A DNA stretch of 64,000 nt. Source: Rhodospirillales bacterium (GTDB lineage: Bacteria; Pseudomonadota; Alphaproteobacteria; Rhodospirillales; Rhodospirillaceae). Under the pieces are notes generated by a model, which made no database searches, was not told the DNA's origin, and saw only the letters and a list, made by a program, of their open reading frames with translations. How positions within the stretch are numbered: the first letter of the stretch is position 1; the number at the start of each line of letters is the position of its first letter. Made by a program: the position numbers and the translations under genes. The stretch spans positions 491,958-555,957 of the forward strand of contig JANQEW010000029.1 of assembly GCA_028278135.1 (NCBI GenBank), written 5' to 3'. Positions 17,715 to 27,871 of the stretch are shown here, piece by piece.

Positions 17715-17900
17715 ATGAAAGGACAGGCCTACAGCTTTCCTGATTTCTTGTCCTCTCTTGAGGACTCCTCCTTGCGCAGAGAGATTTGTTCTGATTTTTG
17801 GAAGAGCCGTTGTTTGCTACCAGTGATTTTGAGCGATCACGAGCAACCTAGTCAGGTCATCATGGAAATTCTGAGACGACTGCAAATTCCCTCTGGGTAA
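17715..17900 (+). CDS. possible 61-residue hypothetical protein
   Basis: The frame starts at ATG 17715 behind an AG-rich leader (GAAGAGAAAGAGAGCC) and encodes MKGQAYSFPDFLSSLEDS followed by a mixed polar/hydrophobic chain ending RRLQIPSG. I do not recognise it. It has no membrane segment or cysteine motif beyond two scattered Cys. It could be a genuine small protein, a gene remnant, or chance. The only support is the leader and its position in an otherwise empty kilobase. Confidence 0.2.
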   Translation: MKGQAYSFPDFLSSLEDSSLRREICSDFWKSRCLLPVILSDHEQPSQVIMEILRRLQIPSG

Positions 17901-18016
17901 CGCCGCGGCGACGTAAATTATACATCTATTAAGGGTAGATGGTATAGGGGGGCCTTCGGATGAAGGTGCAGACAGCAAGAGAATTTGCTATTTAGAATAT
18001 TATCTAAAAAGATTTA

Positions 18017-18056
18017 ATTTAGTGCATTACGCTATTATTTAGTGTAATATGCTATG
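18017..18056. repeat. imperfect 20-bp tandem repeat upstream of pheA
   Basis: ATTTAGTGCATTACGCTATT is followed directly by ATTTAGTGTAATATGCTATG (16 of 20 identical). It ends 214 bp before the pheA start. A paired regulator site is possible. Confidence 0.6.
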
Positions 18057-18270
18057 ATAACGGGTTAACCAGCTTCTGTGACAAGCGCCGTCACAACCAT
18101 ACCTGCAGCCTGCTGGACGGCGACCTTTCACGAAGGTATGGTATCAATGCGCGGCGCGTAGAAGAGACATCTTCGGCACGAACAAGCACTGTGCTGCTGC
18201 AAAAGTCTCATACGCGAGTGATCTGCGTTCAGAACGTGAACGTGTGCGGACGCTAAGGGTCGTCAAATCA

Positions 18271-19218
18271 ATGAACAAAAAGTCTTCTGTGCTTGTCACG
18301 ATTCCCCATCTGCACGATGGAACGGTTTCTCTTGCAGAAACTGGGGCCGTGTCATCGGACCCCCAAAAGACCATTGCCTTTCAAGGAATCGCAGGGGCCT
18401 ATTCGCATCTCGCGTGTCTGACGGCCTATCCAGAGCTGACTCCACTAGCATGCGATACGTTTGAAGAAACATTTGCGGCGGTAACGGAAGGCCATGCCTG
18501 TTTTGGTATGATTCCTGTCGAGAATTCCGTGGCCGGGCGAGTCGCAGATATCCATCATTTACTCCCGCACAGCGTCCTACACATTGTTGCCGAACATTTT
18601 CAACGCATTAACCATCATCTTCTGGCTTTGCCGGAAGCAACGCTCGGCTCCATTCGCACTGTGCACAGTCACGTCCACGCACTGGGGCAATGCCGTAATG
18701 TCCTCGGTGCTCTCGGTCTGCGAACGGTCATTGCGGCCGACACAGCGGGAGCTGCTGCAGAAGTTGCGCACAGTGGTGATAATACACGTGCGGCAATAGC
18801 CTCTGCTCTAGCTGGAGAAATCTACGGCTTGACTTCTCTCAAGGCCAACATCGAAGATGCTGACCATAATACGACTCGCTTCATCGTGATGGCACGAACG
18901 CCTATTAATCCTAACCCAGCCCGTGGACCTGTCGTCACATCTTTTCTGTTCACGGTGCGTAACGTCCCAGCAGCTTTGTACAAAGCTCTTGGTGGTTTTG
19001 CTACTAATGGCGTTAATATGACAAAACTAGAGAGTTATTTGGTAGATGGTGCTTTTGTTGCTGCGCAATTTTACGCTGAAGTTGAAGCACACCCAGACAG
19101 TTTAGGTCTACGATTAGCTTTAGAAGAATTAGGATTTTTCTCTCGTTCGTTACATCTGCTCGGCGTTTATCCAGCCCATCCTACGCGTTTCCAGTCTCGT
19201 CTCAGGGCTGGCGTCTGA
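18271..19218 (+). CDS. pheA: prephenate dehydratase
   Basis: This 315-residue protein converts prephenate to phenylpyruvate in phenylalanine synthesis. The catalytic domain starts at TIAFQGIAGAYSHLAC and includes MIPVENSVAGRVADIHHLL and the catalytic NTTRF motif (DADHNTTRFIVM). A C-terminal ACT domain (FLFTVRNVPAALYKALGGFA, then LESYLVDGAF) should bind Phe for feedback control. There is no chorismate mutase domain, as in most alphaproteobacteria. ATG 18271 is taken as the start, with AAGGG about 11 nt upstream; GTG 18244 is possible. It stands alone, without the kdsB or cytochrome c neighbour often seen in relatives. Confidence 0.93.
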   Translation: MNKKSSVLVTIPHLHDGTVSLAETGAVSSDPQKTIAFQGIAGAYSHLACLTAYPELTPLACDTFEETFAAVTEGHACFGMIPVENSVAGRVADIHHLLPHSVLHIVAEHFQRINHHLLALPEATLGSIRTVHSHVHALGQCRNVLGALGLRTVIAADTAGAAAEVAHSGDNTRAAIASALAGEIYGLTSLKANIEDADHNTTRFIVMARTPINPNPARGPVVTSFLFTVRNVPAALYKALGGFATNGVNMTKLESYLVDGAFVAAQFYAEVEAHPDSLGLRLALEELGFFSRSLHLLGVYPAHPTRFQSRLRAGV

Positions 19219-19517
19219 TGTTGCAACAAAAGTGAAGTGGCAAGAGTGCACATCATCAAGAAAAACTCTCTCTTGATTGAGATCAATTCTCTCTGCGATG
19301 AGGATTGTTTCGCCCTTTCTATGAAGGTCTGCTGTCTGCTACACCCCTGTCATCAGTTGACAGGCTTTTAAAAGTCCATATGTTCCTTACAGGTGTGAGC
19401 GAGAGTGCCGCGCGCGGTGTTTGCTGGCTCTCATGTCACGTCACTTGTGGGTGTAAACGCAACTTGCAGAACTTAAAAGATGTTCAGTTGCGCCTTATCA
19501 TGGTTGTGAGGAATGTG

Positions 19518-20066
19518 ATGGCGCTACCCCTTATGCCTAAGGCCACAGCGGTATGGCTAGTGGAAAATACTGCGCTAACCTTTGAACAGGTTGCTGATTT
19601 TTGCGGCATGCATGCACTTGAGGTACAAGCTATTGCCGACGGTGAAGTAGCAACCGGAATCATCGGCCTCGATCCAGTGACTAATGGACAAGTCACACGG
19701 GCCGAAATTGAGCGTTGTGAACGGAGTCCAGAAGCACGACTCTGTCTTCTCCGTACAGAGTTGCCGCTTTCTCAACAAAGACCTAAGGGAGGAAGGGCAC
19801 GCTATATGCCTGTTTCCAAACGGCGAGACAGACCTGATGCTATTGCCTGGCTGCTCAGGCATCATGTAGAGCTTTCCGATACCCAAATATGCCAACTGAT
19901 TGGCACTACCAAATCAACTATTACCAGTGTGCGGGGCCGTACCCATTGGAATACCGCTAACATCAAGCCACGCAACCCAGTGACGTTAGGGCTGTGCTCA
20001 GAAAACGAGCTTGAAAAAGCGGTGCTTCTCGCGAAAGAGCGATTTGACAGGTACACAGATAGTTAA
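19518..20066 (+). CDS. trcR: TrcR/DUF1013 transcriptional cell-cycle regulator
   Basis: The 182-residue protein matches DUF1013, the alphaproteobacterial TrcR family that binds RNA polymerase and affects cell-cycle promoters. Conserved blocks are MALPLMPKATAVWLVENTAL at the start, TFEQVADFCGMH, GLDPVTNGQ, RRDRPDAIAWLLRHH, a HTH-like LSDTQICQLIGTTKSTI and PVTLGLCSEN at the end. ATG 19518 has GAGGA 6 nt upstream; longer frames back to 19305 do not align. It is a single gene flanked by spacers. Confidence 0.9.
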   Translation: MALPLMPKATAVWLVENTALTFEQVADFCGMHALEVQAIADGEVATGIIGLDPVTNGQVTRAEIERCERSPEARLCLLRTELPLSQQRPKGGRARYMPVSKRRDRPDAIAWLLRHHVELSDTQICQLIGTTKSTITSVRGRTHWNTANIKPRNPVTLGLCSENELEKAVLLAKERFDRYTDS

Positions 20067-20150
20067 ACATAGTTAAACAAAGTCTCCAAAAGAGGCGAAG
20101 AGTGTTCGACGTCCTGAGACAGGATCTCTCCACATACATATATGCATGCA

Positions 20151-23100
20151 TTAATTACAACCGTTAGTTGTTCCACATGTATCACATTGCAGGCACGTCC
20201 CATTACGAATCAGAGTAAAATTACCGCATTCACTACATGAGGCTCCTTCATATCCTCGCATCCGCGCTTCCCGAACCAAGATAGCCCGAATTGGCTGCCA
20301 CTGCGGGAGAGGAGTTGTTTTTTTGTTCTCTTTAGTCCCACCACCTGCAGATTGACTGACGTTCCGCAAGACAGGCGGCGGCATCGTTGCACTACCATCG
20401 CACTGATACTGTGATGCAGCCAAGAGATGGCCTTTCTGATCATCCTGTGGAGTCTTTTGAGCAGGAGGGGTGGAATTTGTCAGAACATAGCGATTACTCG
20501 AGCGTACATACCCATGGCTAGCAATCCGTTCGATCATATGGCTGATCTCTTCTCCGTTGGCAAGCGTGCCATCTGCCCTACCACCGCCAGTCAGAAGCGC
20601 ATCTGGTAATAAGTCATGAGGTTCAACATGCGCCAGATCATTGCGACCGAGATATGAAATAGCAAGTTCACGAAAGATGTAATCTAAGATAGACGTCGCT
20701 CTCTTGATGGCATCATTGCCCGTGACTGTCCCCGATGGATCGAAGCGGGTGAATGTGAAGGCTTCGACATACTCTTCCAAAGGAACGCCATACTGGAGAC
20801 CGATAGAGATTGCAATTGCAAAGTTGTTCATAAGACTGCGGAAGGCGGCCCCTTCCTTGTGCATGTCAATAAAAATCTCTCCAAGCTGTCCGTCTTCGTA
20901 TTCACCAGTCCGCAGGTACACCTTATGGCCGCCGACAGAGGCCTTTTGCGTATATCCCTTCCGCCGATGTGGCAAACGTTGCCTGTTAGGGGGGACCATC
21001 ACGTGTTCGACGATTCTTTCAGCAACCAAAGCAGCCCGTGCTGCAGCTGGCAGCACTATAACAGTTCCATCAATATTGGTATCCCTCTCAGCTAATAGAC
21101 GCGCCTGTAGTGGCTGCGAGAGTTTGGAGCCATCTCGATATAATGCAATAGCTTTAAGCCCTAGGCGCCACGCGAGGAGATAGGCCTCCTTACAATCTTC
21201 TATTGTAGAAGTTGTAGGCATATTAATAGTCTTTGAGATCGCACCGGAGACAAACGGCTGCACCGCAGCCATCATGCGGATGTGAGCTTCAGTAGATAAG
21301 AAACGGGTCCCCCAGCGTCCACAGAGACTAGCACAATCAAATACAGAGAGATGCTCTGGTTTGAGAGTCGGAGCGCCCTCCACTGTCATAGCACCACAGC
21401 AGTACGTGTTCGCCGCCTCCACTTGTTCTGGCGTAAACCCGAGCGCCGCCAGCATATCAAACTCTGGATCTGCAAGCTGTTCTGCTGACAGACTAAGGGT
21501 ATGATGGCAAAAATCGAATCCTAGGCTCCATTTGTTGAAAATAAAACGGATGTCAAACGCTGCCGCGGCCGCACGCTCTATGACATCGAGACTGCTGTCA
21601 TCAAAACCCCTCGCCTGTAAAGTTTGATGATTAATGGCAGGTGCCTCTCGTAATGTTCCTGCACCCACTGTGTAACGGACGATTGCCGAGATCTGACTCT
21701 CATCGTAGCCTAGTGTACGTAAGGCTTCTTGCACCATACGATTGATTATTTTAAAATAACCACCACCACTGAGCTTCTTAAACTTGACAAGTGAAAAGTC
21801 TGGTTCAATACCAGTGGTATCACAATCCATGACTAAGCCAATCGTGCCTGTCGGGGCTACCACTGACACCTGGGCATTCCGGTAGCCATGGGCTTCTCCA
21901 AGAGAGAGGGCTTCGTCCCACGCCGCACGAGCTGCCTCAGCCAAGACACGATCAGGGCAGCCATCGAAAGGGACTGGTAATATCCTCAGATCTTCATAGC
22001 CCTCTGCGAGGCCGTAGGCTGCACGACGATGATTACGGACGACCCGAAGCATGGGAGCACGGTTGTCAAAAAATCCTGGAAACGGTCCCAGACTAGCCGC
22101 CATCTCCGCTGATGTGGTATATGCGACACCAGTCATGAGAGCGGTAATCCCGGCTATCAGGGCCCGTCCCGCAGGGCTATCATAAGGTAGACCTGAAGCC
22201 ATGAGCAGACCGCCAGCATTGGCGTGTCCGAGACCGAGAGTCCGATAGCGATAAGACAACTCGGCTATCCTTCGTGACGGAAACTGAGCCATCAACACTG
22301 CGATCTCGAGAGTCAGAATCCAGAGTCGTACAGCATGGCGAAAAGCAACAATATCAAATTGACTATCTGCCTTATGGAAGGCATACAGATTCAGGGAGGC
22401 TAGATTGCAGGCGGTATCATCCAGAAACATGTATTCTGAACACGGATTTGAAGCTGAGATACGCCCAGACGCTGGACACGTGTGCCAAGCGTTAATGGTC
22501 GTATCAAACTGTAAACCCGGATCAGCACACTGCCATGCTGCCTCCCCAATATGCTCCCACAACTGGGTTGCACGAATCCTTTTTTGCGCCACTCCATCAA
22601 CCCGACGTCGTAAAAACCAATCCTGATCAGCGAGCACAGAATCCAGAAAAGCATCTGACACACGGACAGTGTTGTTGGAGTTCTGCCCTGAGACGGTCAT
22701 ATAAGCTTCCGAATTCCAGTCGGTATCAAGAATAGGAAATGTGAGGGTCGTAAAACCCTGGCGGGCCAGTTGTATGGCACGTTGCAGATAACTCTCCGGA
22801 ATCATGACTTGGCGCGCTGCGACAAGCGCCTCATGCAGAGCTTTATTGGCTCCAGGATCACAGTTATCAGGCGTACACGCGCGCATAATAGCGTTCAGAT
22901 GTGTATTGCAGAGACTGGAACCAGTAACCATGGCAGCAATTTTACGCTCCTCCATGATTTTCCAGTCGATGAAGGCCTCGATGTCTGGGTGATCAATATC
23001 CACAATGACCATCTTGGCCGCCCGACGAGTCGTCCCACCAGATTTTATGGCACCAGCAGCACGATCACCGATTTTCAGAAAACTCATGAGACCAGAGGAG

Positions 23101-23849
23101 CGACCGCCGCTAGACAGTGGCTCGCCCGCACTGCGCAATGGTGAGAAATTTGTGCCTGTGCCAGAGCCATACTTAAACAGCCGCGCCTCACGCACCCACA
23201 GGTCCATGATTCCCCCCTCGTTAACCAGATCATCATCGATGCTCTGGATGAAGCAGGCATGTGGCTGTGGATGTTCGTAGCTACTTGTGGCACGGACCGC
23301 TTCACCAGTGTGGTGGTCGACGTAATAGTGGCCCTGGCTAGGCCCGTCAATACCATAAGCCCAGTGCAAACCAGTATTAAACCATTGCGGAGAGTTGGGC
23401 GCTGCCATCTGGCGGCATAGCATAAAGCACATCTCGTCAAAATAAGCTAGCGCGTCCGATTCACTGTCGAAATAGCCGCCTTTCCAGCCCCAGTAAGTCC
23501 ATGTGCCGGCCATGCGGTTGAAGACTTGCCGCGCATCATGCTCAGCGCCGTATCTCCTCTCTGGAGGAAGATCAGCCATTGCAGCCATATCGGACTCATG
23601 GCGCCACAGCCACTTTGGCACATTTTCTTCCGGCACAGGTTTTAAAAAGGCGGGCACGCCGGCCTTTCGGAAATACTTCTGTGCCAGAATGTCACAAGCC
23701 ACCTGTGACCAATCTGCCGGGGCCTCCAATCGGCCAAACTGGAACACCAGCGAGCCATCTGGATTACGAATCTCGCTCGACATTGTCTTGAAGGTCAGAC
23801 CTTCATAGGGTGACTGCCCCTCAATAGTATAAACTCTTGTGACTCGCAT
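20151..23849 (-). CDS. nrdJ: vitamin B12-dependent (class II) ribonucleotide reductase
   Basis: This 1232-residue NrdJ reduces ribonucleotides using adenosylcobalamin in the cytoplasm. The barrel shows [44 protein letters not shown] and [20 protein letters not shown]. The long C-terminal part includes a TSCPD-like segment ([13 protein letters not shown]) and ends in a zinc-ribbon pattern with CSECGNF and [13 protein letters not shown], which probably holds the thiols that re-reduce the active site. ATG 23849 ([17 protein letters not shown]) fits the family. No class I nrdAB is in the window, so B12 supply through cobB may be essential. Confidence 0.96.
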   Translation of the reverse strand: MRVTRVYTIEGQSPYEGLTFKTMSSEIRNPDGSLVFQFGRLEAPADWSQVACDILAQKYFRKAGVPAFLKPVPEENVPKWLWRHESDMAAMADLPPERRYGAEHDARQVFNRMAGTWTYWGWKGGYFDSESDALAYFDEMCFMLCRQMAAPNSPQWFNTGLHWAYGIDGPSQGHYYVDHHTGEAVRATSSYEHPQPHACFIQSIDDDLVNEGGIMDLWVREARLFKYGSGTGTNFSPLRSAGEPLSSGGRSSGLMSFLKIGDRAAGAIKSGGTTRRAAKMVIVDIDHPDIEAFIDWKIMEERKIAAMVTGSSLCNTHLNAIMRACTPDNCDPGANKALHEALVAARQVMIPESYLQRAIQLARQGFTTLTFPILDTDWNSEAYMTVSGQNSNNTVRVSDAFLDSVLADQDWFLRRRVDGVAQKRIRATQLWEHIGEAAWQCADPGLQFDTTINAWHTCPASGRISASNPCSEYMFLDDTACNLASLNLYAFHKADSQFDIVAFRHAVRLWILTLEIAVLMAQFPSRRIAELSYRYRTLGLGHANAGGLLMASGLPYDSPAGRALIAGITALMTGVAYTTSAEMAASLGPFPGFFDNRAPMLRVVRNHRRAAYGLAEGYEDLRILPVPFDGCPDRVLAEAARAAWDEALSLGEAHGYRNAQVSVVAPTGTIGLVMDCDTTGIEPDFSLVKFKKLSGGGYFKIINRMVQEALRTLGYDESQISAIVRYTVGAGTLREAPAINHQTLQARGFDDSSLDVIERAAAAAFDIRFIFNKWSLGFDFCHHTLSLSAEQLADPEFDMLAALGFTPEQVEAANTYCCGAMTVEGAPTLKPEHLSVFDCASLCGRWGTRFLSTEAHIRMMAAVQPFVSGAISKTINMPTTSTIEDCKEAYLLAWRLGLKAIALYRDGSKLSQPLQARLLAERDTNIDGTVIVLPAAARAALVAERIVEHVMVPPNRQRLPHRRKGYTQKASVGGHKVYLRTGEYEDGQLGEIFIDMHKEGAAFRSLMNNFAIAISIGLQYGVPLEEYVEAFTFTRFDPSGTVTGNDAIKRATSILDYIFRELAISYLGRNDLAHVEPHDLLPDALLTGGGRADGTLANGEEISHMIERIASHGYVRSSNRYVLTNSTPPAQKTPQDDQKGHLLAASQYQCDGSATMPPPVLRNVSQSAGGGTKENKKTTPLPQWQPIRAILVREARMRGYEGASCSECGNFTLIRNGTCLQCDTCGTTNGCN

Positions 23850-24408
23850 AGTGTCCTGTCAGTGCCAACGTATGTGACGTCGTACCAAGCGTGTTCCTCT
23901 TCTGAGGGGCATTGTGACAGGGGTGTTGCCCCAAGTCGACCCTGCCACCCGGGATATATCTAATGGGAGGACAGTAGGCACCTTAGCTACATTGACGCCA
24001 CCCTCGCAACACAACACCTGAGCGCTCCTGTTCACAACAGGCGATGCCATCGCGGAGTGCCCGTGTGCCCGTTCGTCAACGCCTGTTTGTCTCGACAGAG
24101 GACATCTTAGTTTCGCATAGATATATCGTATAGATAGATAGATATATCCCCCCCTCTCTCTTTGGGGAGGAGGGAGCACAAAACCTGTAGTCATTAACAA
24201 CGCTGCCTCTCCCTTTTAAGTTATATAAACAATGGCCTGTCACTCTCTAATAGCAGGCGGTCTTCTCGTAACGGCGTCCAAAGCTGTTTCCGATCGTGTT
24301 GCCTTGGCCAGGAGCGCAGACTGGCTACACCCGCGATATCCGTCGTCATATAACATGCATCTTGCCCCTCTTCTGCGAGGACTTCAATCTGTGAGTCGTT
24401 TCCACATT
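23850..24408. other. 559-bp spacer upstream of nrdJ and lnt
   Basis: This divergent spacer includes a GATA microsatellite (around 24128-24146) and a poly-C/CT stretch. A 113-codon minus frame (23859-24200) and in-frame codons before lnt (from 24232) look random. I looked for a cobalamin riboswitch before nrdJ and did not find the B12-box pattern. Promoters for both genes are expected here. Confidence 0.5.
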
Positions 24409-25980
24409 ATGGCTCTTGAGCTGATAGCCGTTCGTGTGCGCAGCTTAACAGGCTGGCGTCGCAGCGTTTTCGCTATCGCCCTAGGCTGTGGGCTAGCAGC
24501 TGTGATGCCACCAGTAGGAATCTGGCCGTTACTGCTTGTCACTTTTTCAGGCCTCGTCTGGCTTCTCGATAACACAACAAAAAGCAACAGGCACGCTTTT
24601 ATGATTGGGTGGTGGTTTGGCACGGGATTTTTTTCTTTTGGGTCATACTGGGTCGCATGTGCTTTTCTCGTGAATCCAGCGCGATTCGCCTGGATGATTC
24701 CCTTTGCCCTGGTAACTCTCACCGTTGGCCTGGCTCTCTTCACAGGCCTGGCGACCTGGCTGACTGTACAAATCTCGCGGCCGGGGCCACAGCGAGGCAT
24801 TGCTTTAGCTGGGGCATGGACAATAAGTGAAATTGTCCGCGGAACACTTTTTGGTGGTTTCCCCTGGAATCCAGTAGCTCATGCCTGGACAAATGTCGAG
24901 AGCGTTCTGCAATCCGCAGCTTATTTAGGAGTCTATGGGACAGGATTATTAACAGTTTTAATAATATCATTACCTGCTACTTTAGTTGGTCGCAAGGCAA
25001 TTCTGGTAGGCCAACGTGTAGGGATAAACCTTGCGGTGACTGGAACGTTGTTACTTCTATGGGGTGCAGGTTTAGTGCGCTTGAGTCTTGCTGGTCCTAT
25101 AGAATATCATCCCATAGTAGATAACGTGAGATTGCGAATCGTACAACCAAATATCAATCAATCTCTCCGCTGGATTCCAGAACTGCGCGTCAGACATTTC
25201 TTCAAGCAAATTGCTATGAGTCTAGGGCCTGGATTCGAGAAAGTCACACATGTCCTGTGGCCTGAAACAGCAACAGCTTTTTCTTTGGACTGGCATGCTG
25301 AAGCACGTCAGCTTGTCTCTCAGGCCGTCCCTTCTGGAGGGGCCGTACTGACAGGTGTGATACGCACAACCCCCCCGGGGTCTAGAGTCGTCCATTTTTG
25401 GAACAGCTTGATGGCGATTAGCCATCAGGGAACGATGCTCGCATTCTACGACAAAGCACATCTTGTACCTTTCGGAGAATATATGCCCGCCTGGAGTCTC
25501 TTCTCACGACAGAAAATAGCAATGGGTTTAGCGAATTTTTCCTCTGGCACTGGCGTGCAGACGATCAGTCTCGTGGGTCTCCCACCGTTGAGCCCTCTCA
25601 TCTGTTATGAAGTTATTTTTCCAGGAAAAGTGGTGGAGCGCGCGGGGCACCCGCAATGGATTCTTAACGTAACAAACGATGCGTGGTTTGGGCAGAGCGC
25701 GGGGCCGTATCAGCACTTTGCGAGTGCCAGATGGCGTGCCGTAGAGGAAGGACTCCCACTCGTTCGTGTTGCTGTGACTGGTATTTCCGCCGTCGTGGAT
25801 CCTTATGGCCGGATTGTGGAAACCATTGGTCTTGGCATTGCAGGAGTACGGGACGTCTCACTGCCAGTGGCTTTAGCTCCTGCCCCACTCTTTGCAAGAT
25901 GGGGTAATGCTATAGCGCTTTTCCTGACTCTTCTTTGCCTGGGAACGGCGCTTGCATTTAAGCTATCGAAGGCAGCGTAG
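24409..25980 (+). CDS. lnt: apolipoprotein N-acyltransferase
   Basis: This inner membrane enzyme adds the third acyl chain to lipoproteins. The N-terminal part has about six to seven hydrophobic segments (from FAIALGCGLAAVMPP on), and the C-terminal half is the nitrilase domain. The catalytic triad is present: Glu in HVLWPETATAF, Lys in FYDKAHLVPFGEYMP and Cys in PLICYEVIFPG. A last helix (ALFLTLLCLGTALAFKL) closes the chain of 523 residues. ATG 24409 (MALELIAV) is chosen on alignment; GTG 24391 with GAGGA upstream is an alternative. The usual corC/ybeY neighbours are absent. Confidence 0.93.
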   Translation: MALELIAVRVRSLTGWRRSVFAIALGCGLAAVMPPVGIWPLLLVTFSGLVWLLDNTTKSNRHAFMIGWWFGTGFFSFGSYWVACAFLVNPARFAWMIPFALVTLTVGLALFTGLATWLTVQISRPGPQRGIALAGAWTISEIVRGTLFGGFPWNPVAHAWTNVESVLQSAAYLGVYGTGLLTVLIISLPATLVGRKAILVGQRVGINLAVTGTLLLLWGAGLVRLSLAGPIEYHPIVDNVRLRIVQPNINQSLRWIPELRVRHFFKQIAMSLGPGFEKVTHVLWPETATAFSLDWHAEARQLVSQAVPSGGAVLTGVIRTTPPGSRVVHFWNSLMAISHQGTMLAFYDKAHLVPFGEYMPAWSLFSRQKIAMGLANFSSGTGVQTISLVGLPPLSPLICYEVIFPGKVVERAGHPQWILNVTNDAWFGQSAGPYQHFASARWRAVEEGLPLVRVAVTGISAVVDPYGRIVETIGLGIAGVRDVSLPVALAPAPLFARWGNAIALFLTLLCLGTALAFKLSKAA

Positions 25981-25986
25981 CGAGGG

Positions 25987-26007
25987 TATGGCTCCTTACC
26001 AGCCATA
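25987..26007 (+). terminator. weak hairpin after lnt
   Basis: TATGGCT and AGCCATA can form a 7-bp stem with a 7-nt loop, beginning 7 nt after the lnt stop. A T-run (GATTTTTACC) follows only about 12 nt later, so termination here is a guess. Confidence 0.35.
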
Positions 26008-26135
26008 GCTGGAGAAGATTTTTACCACCAGCATGCGATATACAGTTGACGAGTCATGCGATGATATGACAAGTGTTGCTCTACGCAAGATGAGCTTGCT
26101 AATTGTTACAGGTGTCTCCTAAGCAAGGATCGGCT

Positions 26136-26693
26136 ATGACTTCAGCACGCGCCACGAAAGAAACCAGCTCCCCCCGTGTCTCCACACGCGGCCGCACGGC
26201 GACTGGGAGTCCGAATCCCATCGATGTGCACGTCGGAAGCCGCGTGCGTCTTCGCCGCACGCTGCTTGGTATGAGTCAGGAGAAGCTAGGTGATGCCATA
26301 GGACTGACCTTTCAGCAGGTGCAAAAGTATGAACGGGGTGCTAATCGCATCGGAGCTAGTCGCCTGTGGGATTTAAGCCGTGTGCTAGACGTTCCTGTCT
26401 CATTTTTCTTTGATGACATGATTGAAGGCACAGCTGCTCAGAGCCCGCGCATGTTGGCTGGCACCATTGAGGAACCCTCTTCATTCGAAGCCGACCCAAT
26501 GTCTAAGCGGGAGACTCTCGAATTAGTCAGGGCCTACTACAGAATTACGGATCCCCAAGTCCGAAAGCGGGTGTTTGAGCTCGCTAAAGCTCTGGCAAGC
26601 GCTTCTGAAGCGGCACGGTCTTTGCCTGTTGGGATAGAATCTGCCCCGTTACAGGTGGATGAAACAGGTGAAAGTGCCCAGCCAACGGGGTAA
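26136..26693 (+). CDS. XRE-family transcriptional regulator
   Basis: The 185-residue protein has a helix-turn-helix of the XRE type at about residues 28-84: DVHVGSRVRLRRTLLGMSQE, then GLTFQQVQKYERGANRI. The next helix RLWDLSRVLDVPVSFFFDDM is typical of the alphaproteobacterial family that lies between lnt and metK. A C-terminal helical region (SKRETLELVRAYYRI) may dimerise. ATG 26136 has AAGGA 7 nt upstream. Targets are unknown. metK and trmB, its common downstream partners, are missing here. Confidence 0.88.
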   Translation: MTSARATKETSSPRVSTRGRTATGSPNPIDVHVGSRVRLRRTLLGMSQEKLGDAIGLTFQQVQKYERGANRIGASRLWDLSRVLDVPVSFFFDDMIEGTAAQSPRMLAGTIEEPSSFEADPMSKRETLELVRAYYRITDPQVRKRVFELAKALASASEAARSLPVGIESAPLQVDETGESAQPTG

Positions 26694-26986
26694 GTGAAGT
26701 GGACGTCCATACAGGCAGGGGGTGTTGGCGGTCAAAGGAGCTGCGCTTGTTCTCCCCAAGAGAAGGGGGCTAGTCTTCATGGTCTGAAATGCTTGAAATG
26801 CTAAATGGTCTGAAAGGCTAAAATGCGTGTGTGTGTGTGTCGCGCCCCAGTAGCTCTCGCCACACGGTGGCGCATTGGCAACATTGCAAGTCCACCGTGT
26901 GTGATTTACTGCGGATAACGGTCTGAGCACCCTGTGTTGGGGCCTCTCTGCAATAGGAGAATCAGGAGGACACCAGAAAATCCGGT
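26694..26986. repeat. spacer with imperfect tandem repeat and GT microsatellite
   Basis: ATGGTCTGAAATGCT (26779) recurs as ATGGTCTGAAAGGCT (26805) with a 26-bp period, and a (GT)7 run lies at 26827-26840. No gene is supported. This DNA occupies the place where metK is found in relatives, but no metK remnant is recognisable. Confidence 0.6.
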
Positions 26987-27778
26987 ATGATTTGGCAGAC
27001 TTTTGAGCGTTTCTATAACGGAGTTAGCCTGGTGGCACATGGGGGAGAGTTTTCAGTTAATTTAGACAATCAAAAATTGTTTACTCCTGCCGGAATGCCT
27101 CTCGTTGTTCCTAACCGCTATCTAGCCGAGGCCATTGCCGCTGAGTGGCAAATGCAAGGAAGTAGAATCTGCCCAGCGACTATGCCGCTAACTCAACTCA
27201 CAAACACTGCTATTGACAGAATGTCGACTCTCAGACAAGAAGGGGTAGGAACGCTACTGGCACTTGCCGCCACAGATCTTGTGTGCTACAGGGCTAGCGC
27301 ACCTCCGACGTTGGTGAAGCTTCAGCAGACCAAGTGGCAGCCGTTGTTAGATGGGATGGTACAGCGTTATGGAGTCCAGTTAAGAATTACAGCTGGTGTC
27401 ATGCCCATTAAACAATCTAAGCAGGCACTCTCAACATTGCACGCTGTCCTGTCGGACATGGACACTTTTCACTTAGCTGTGTTATACAGGGCTGCTACAC
27501 TTTGTAAGTCATTTGTTATCGCGTTTTCTCTAATAGATGGTACAATCGGCGCGGATGTGGCTTTTTCTGCTACACAGCTTGACCAGTTGTTTCAAGGCGC
27601 ACAGTGGGGTATAGATGCTGTAACGACAGAACGTCACAGCATTCTATATAATGAGTTGCAAACTTTAGTACACTTCACTTTGCTACTCGCGCAAGAAGAA
27701 ACAAAAAAATCTTCTCGCTCATTGAGACCCATCCTCGGGGCAGGAGTCATGTTTCCTTGTATCTCTTGTATCGCATAG
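26987..27778 (+). CDS. ATP12-family F1 ATPase assembly chaperone
   Basis: This 263-residue protein matches the ATP12 family, which binds the F1 alpha subunit during ATP synthase assembly in mitochondria and alphaproteobacteria. Visible blocks are FYNGVSLVAHGGEFSVNLDN, KLFTPAGMPLVVPNRYLAEA, the strongly conserved AEWQMQGSRICPATMPLTQL with NTAIDRM, and DLVCYRASAP with VKLQQTKWQPLLD. The conserved C-terminal QWGID segment is present, but its usual acidic continuation is changed to AVTTERHS. ATG 26987 lies about 17 nt after AGGAGG, so the exact start is uncertain. Confidence 0.88.
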   Translation: MIWQTFERFYNGVSLVAHGGEFSVNLDNQKLFTPAGMPLVVPNRYLAEAIAAEWQMQGSRICPATMPLTQLTNTAIDRMSTLRQEGVGTLLALAATDLVCYRASAPPTLVKLQQTKWQPLLDGMVQRYGVQLRITAGVMPIKQSKQALSTLHAVLSDMDTFHLAVLYRAATLCKSFVIAFSLIDGTIGADVAFSATQLDQLFQGAQWGIDAVTTERHSILYNELQTLVHFTLLLAQEETKKSSRSLRPILGAGVMFPCISCIA

Positions 27779-27871
27779 AATAGACTGTCATATGCTCTCA
27801 GCTCTGCTAGTCTGTAGCCTGACAAGCGGTGCGGTGCCGTGCGAGACATTACTCATAAGAGTATAGATGAT

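Larger units (their letters stand above)
17243..18270. other. 1-kb spacer with possible small ORFs
   Basis: This is the largest gene-poor stretch. Two weak candidates are read on the plus strand. One is a 46-codon frame at 17354-17494 (MKIYKNFLRIKK..., with AGAGAAG 6 nt upstream). The other is a 61-codon frame at 17715-17900 (MKGQAYSFPDFLSS..., with an AG-rich leader). Neither resembles a known family. The region also holds a 19-bp palindrome (17528-17546) and imperfect 20-bp tandem repeats (18017-18056). Promoters for purD and pheA should lie here. Confidence 0.45.

Noticed and set aside
20704..21183. 159-codon plus-strand open frame
   Set aside because: Antisense shadow of nrdJ, composition of a mirror frame.
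23850..24231. Possible cobalamin riboswitch upstream of nrdJ
   Set aside because: The leader lacks the B12 box and the conserved GCC-rich core in the expected order.
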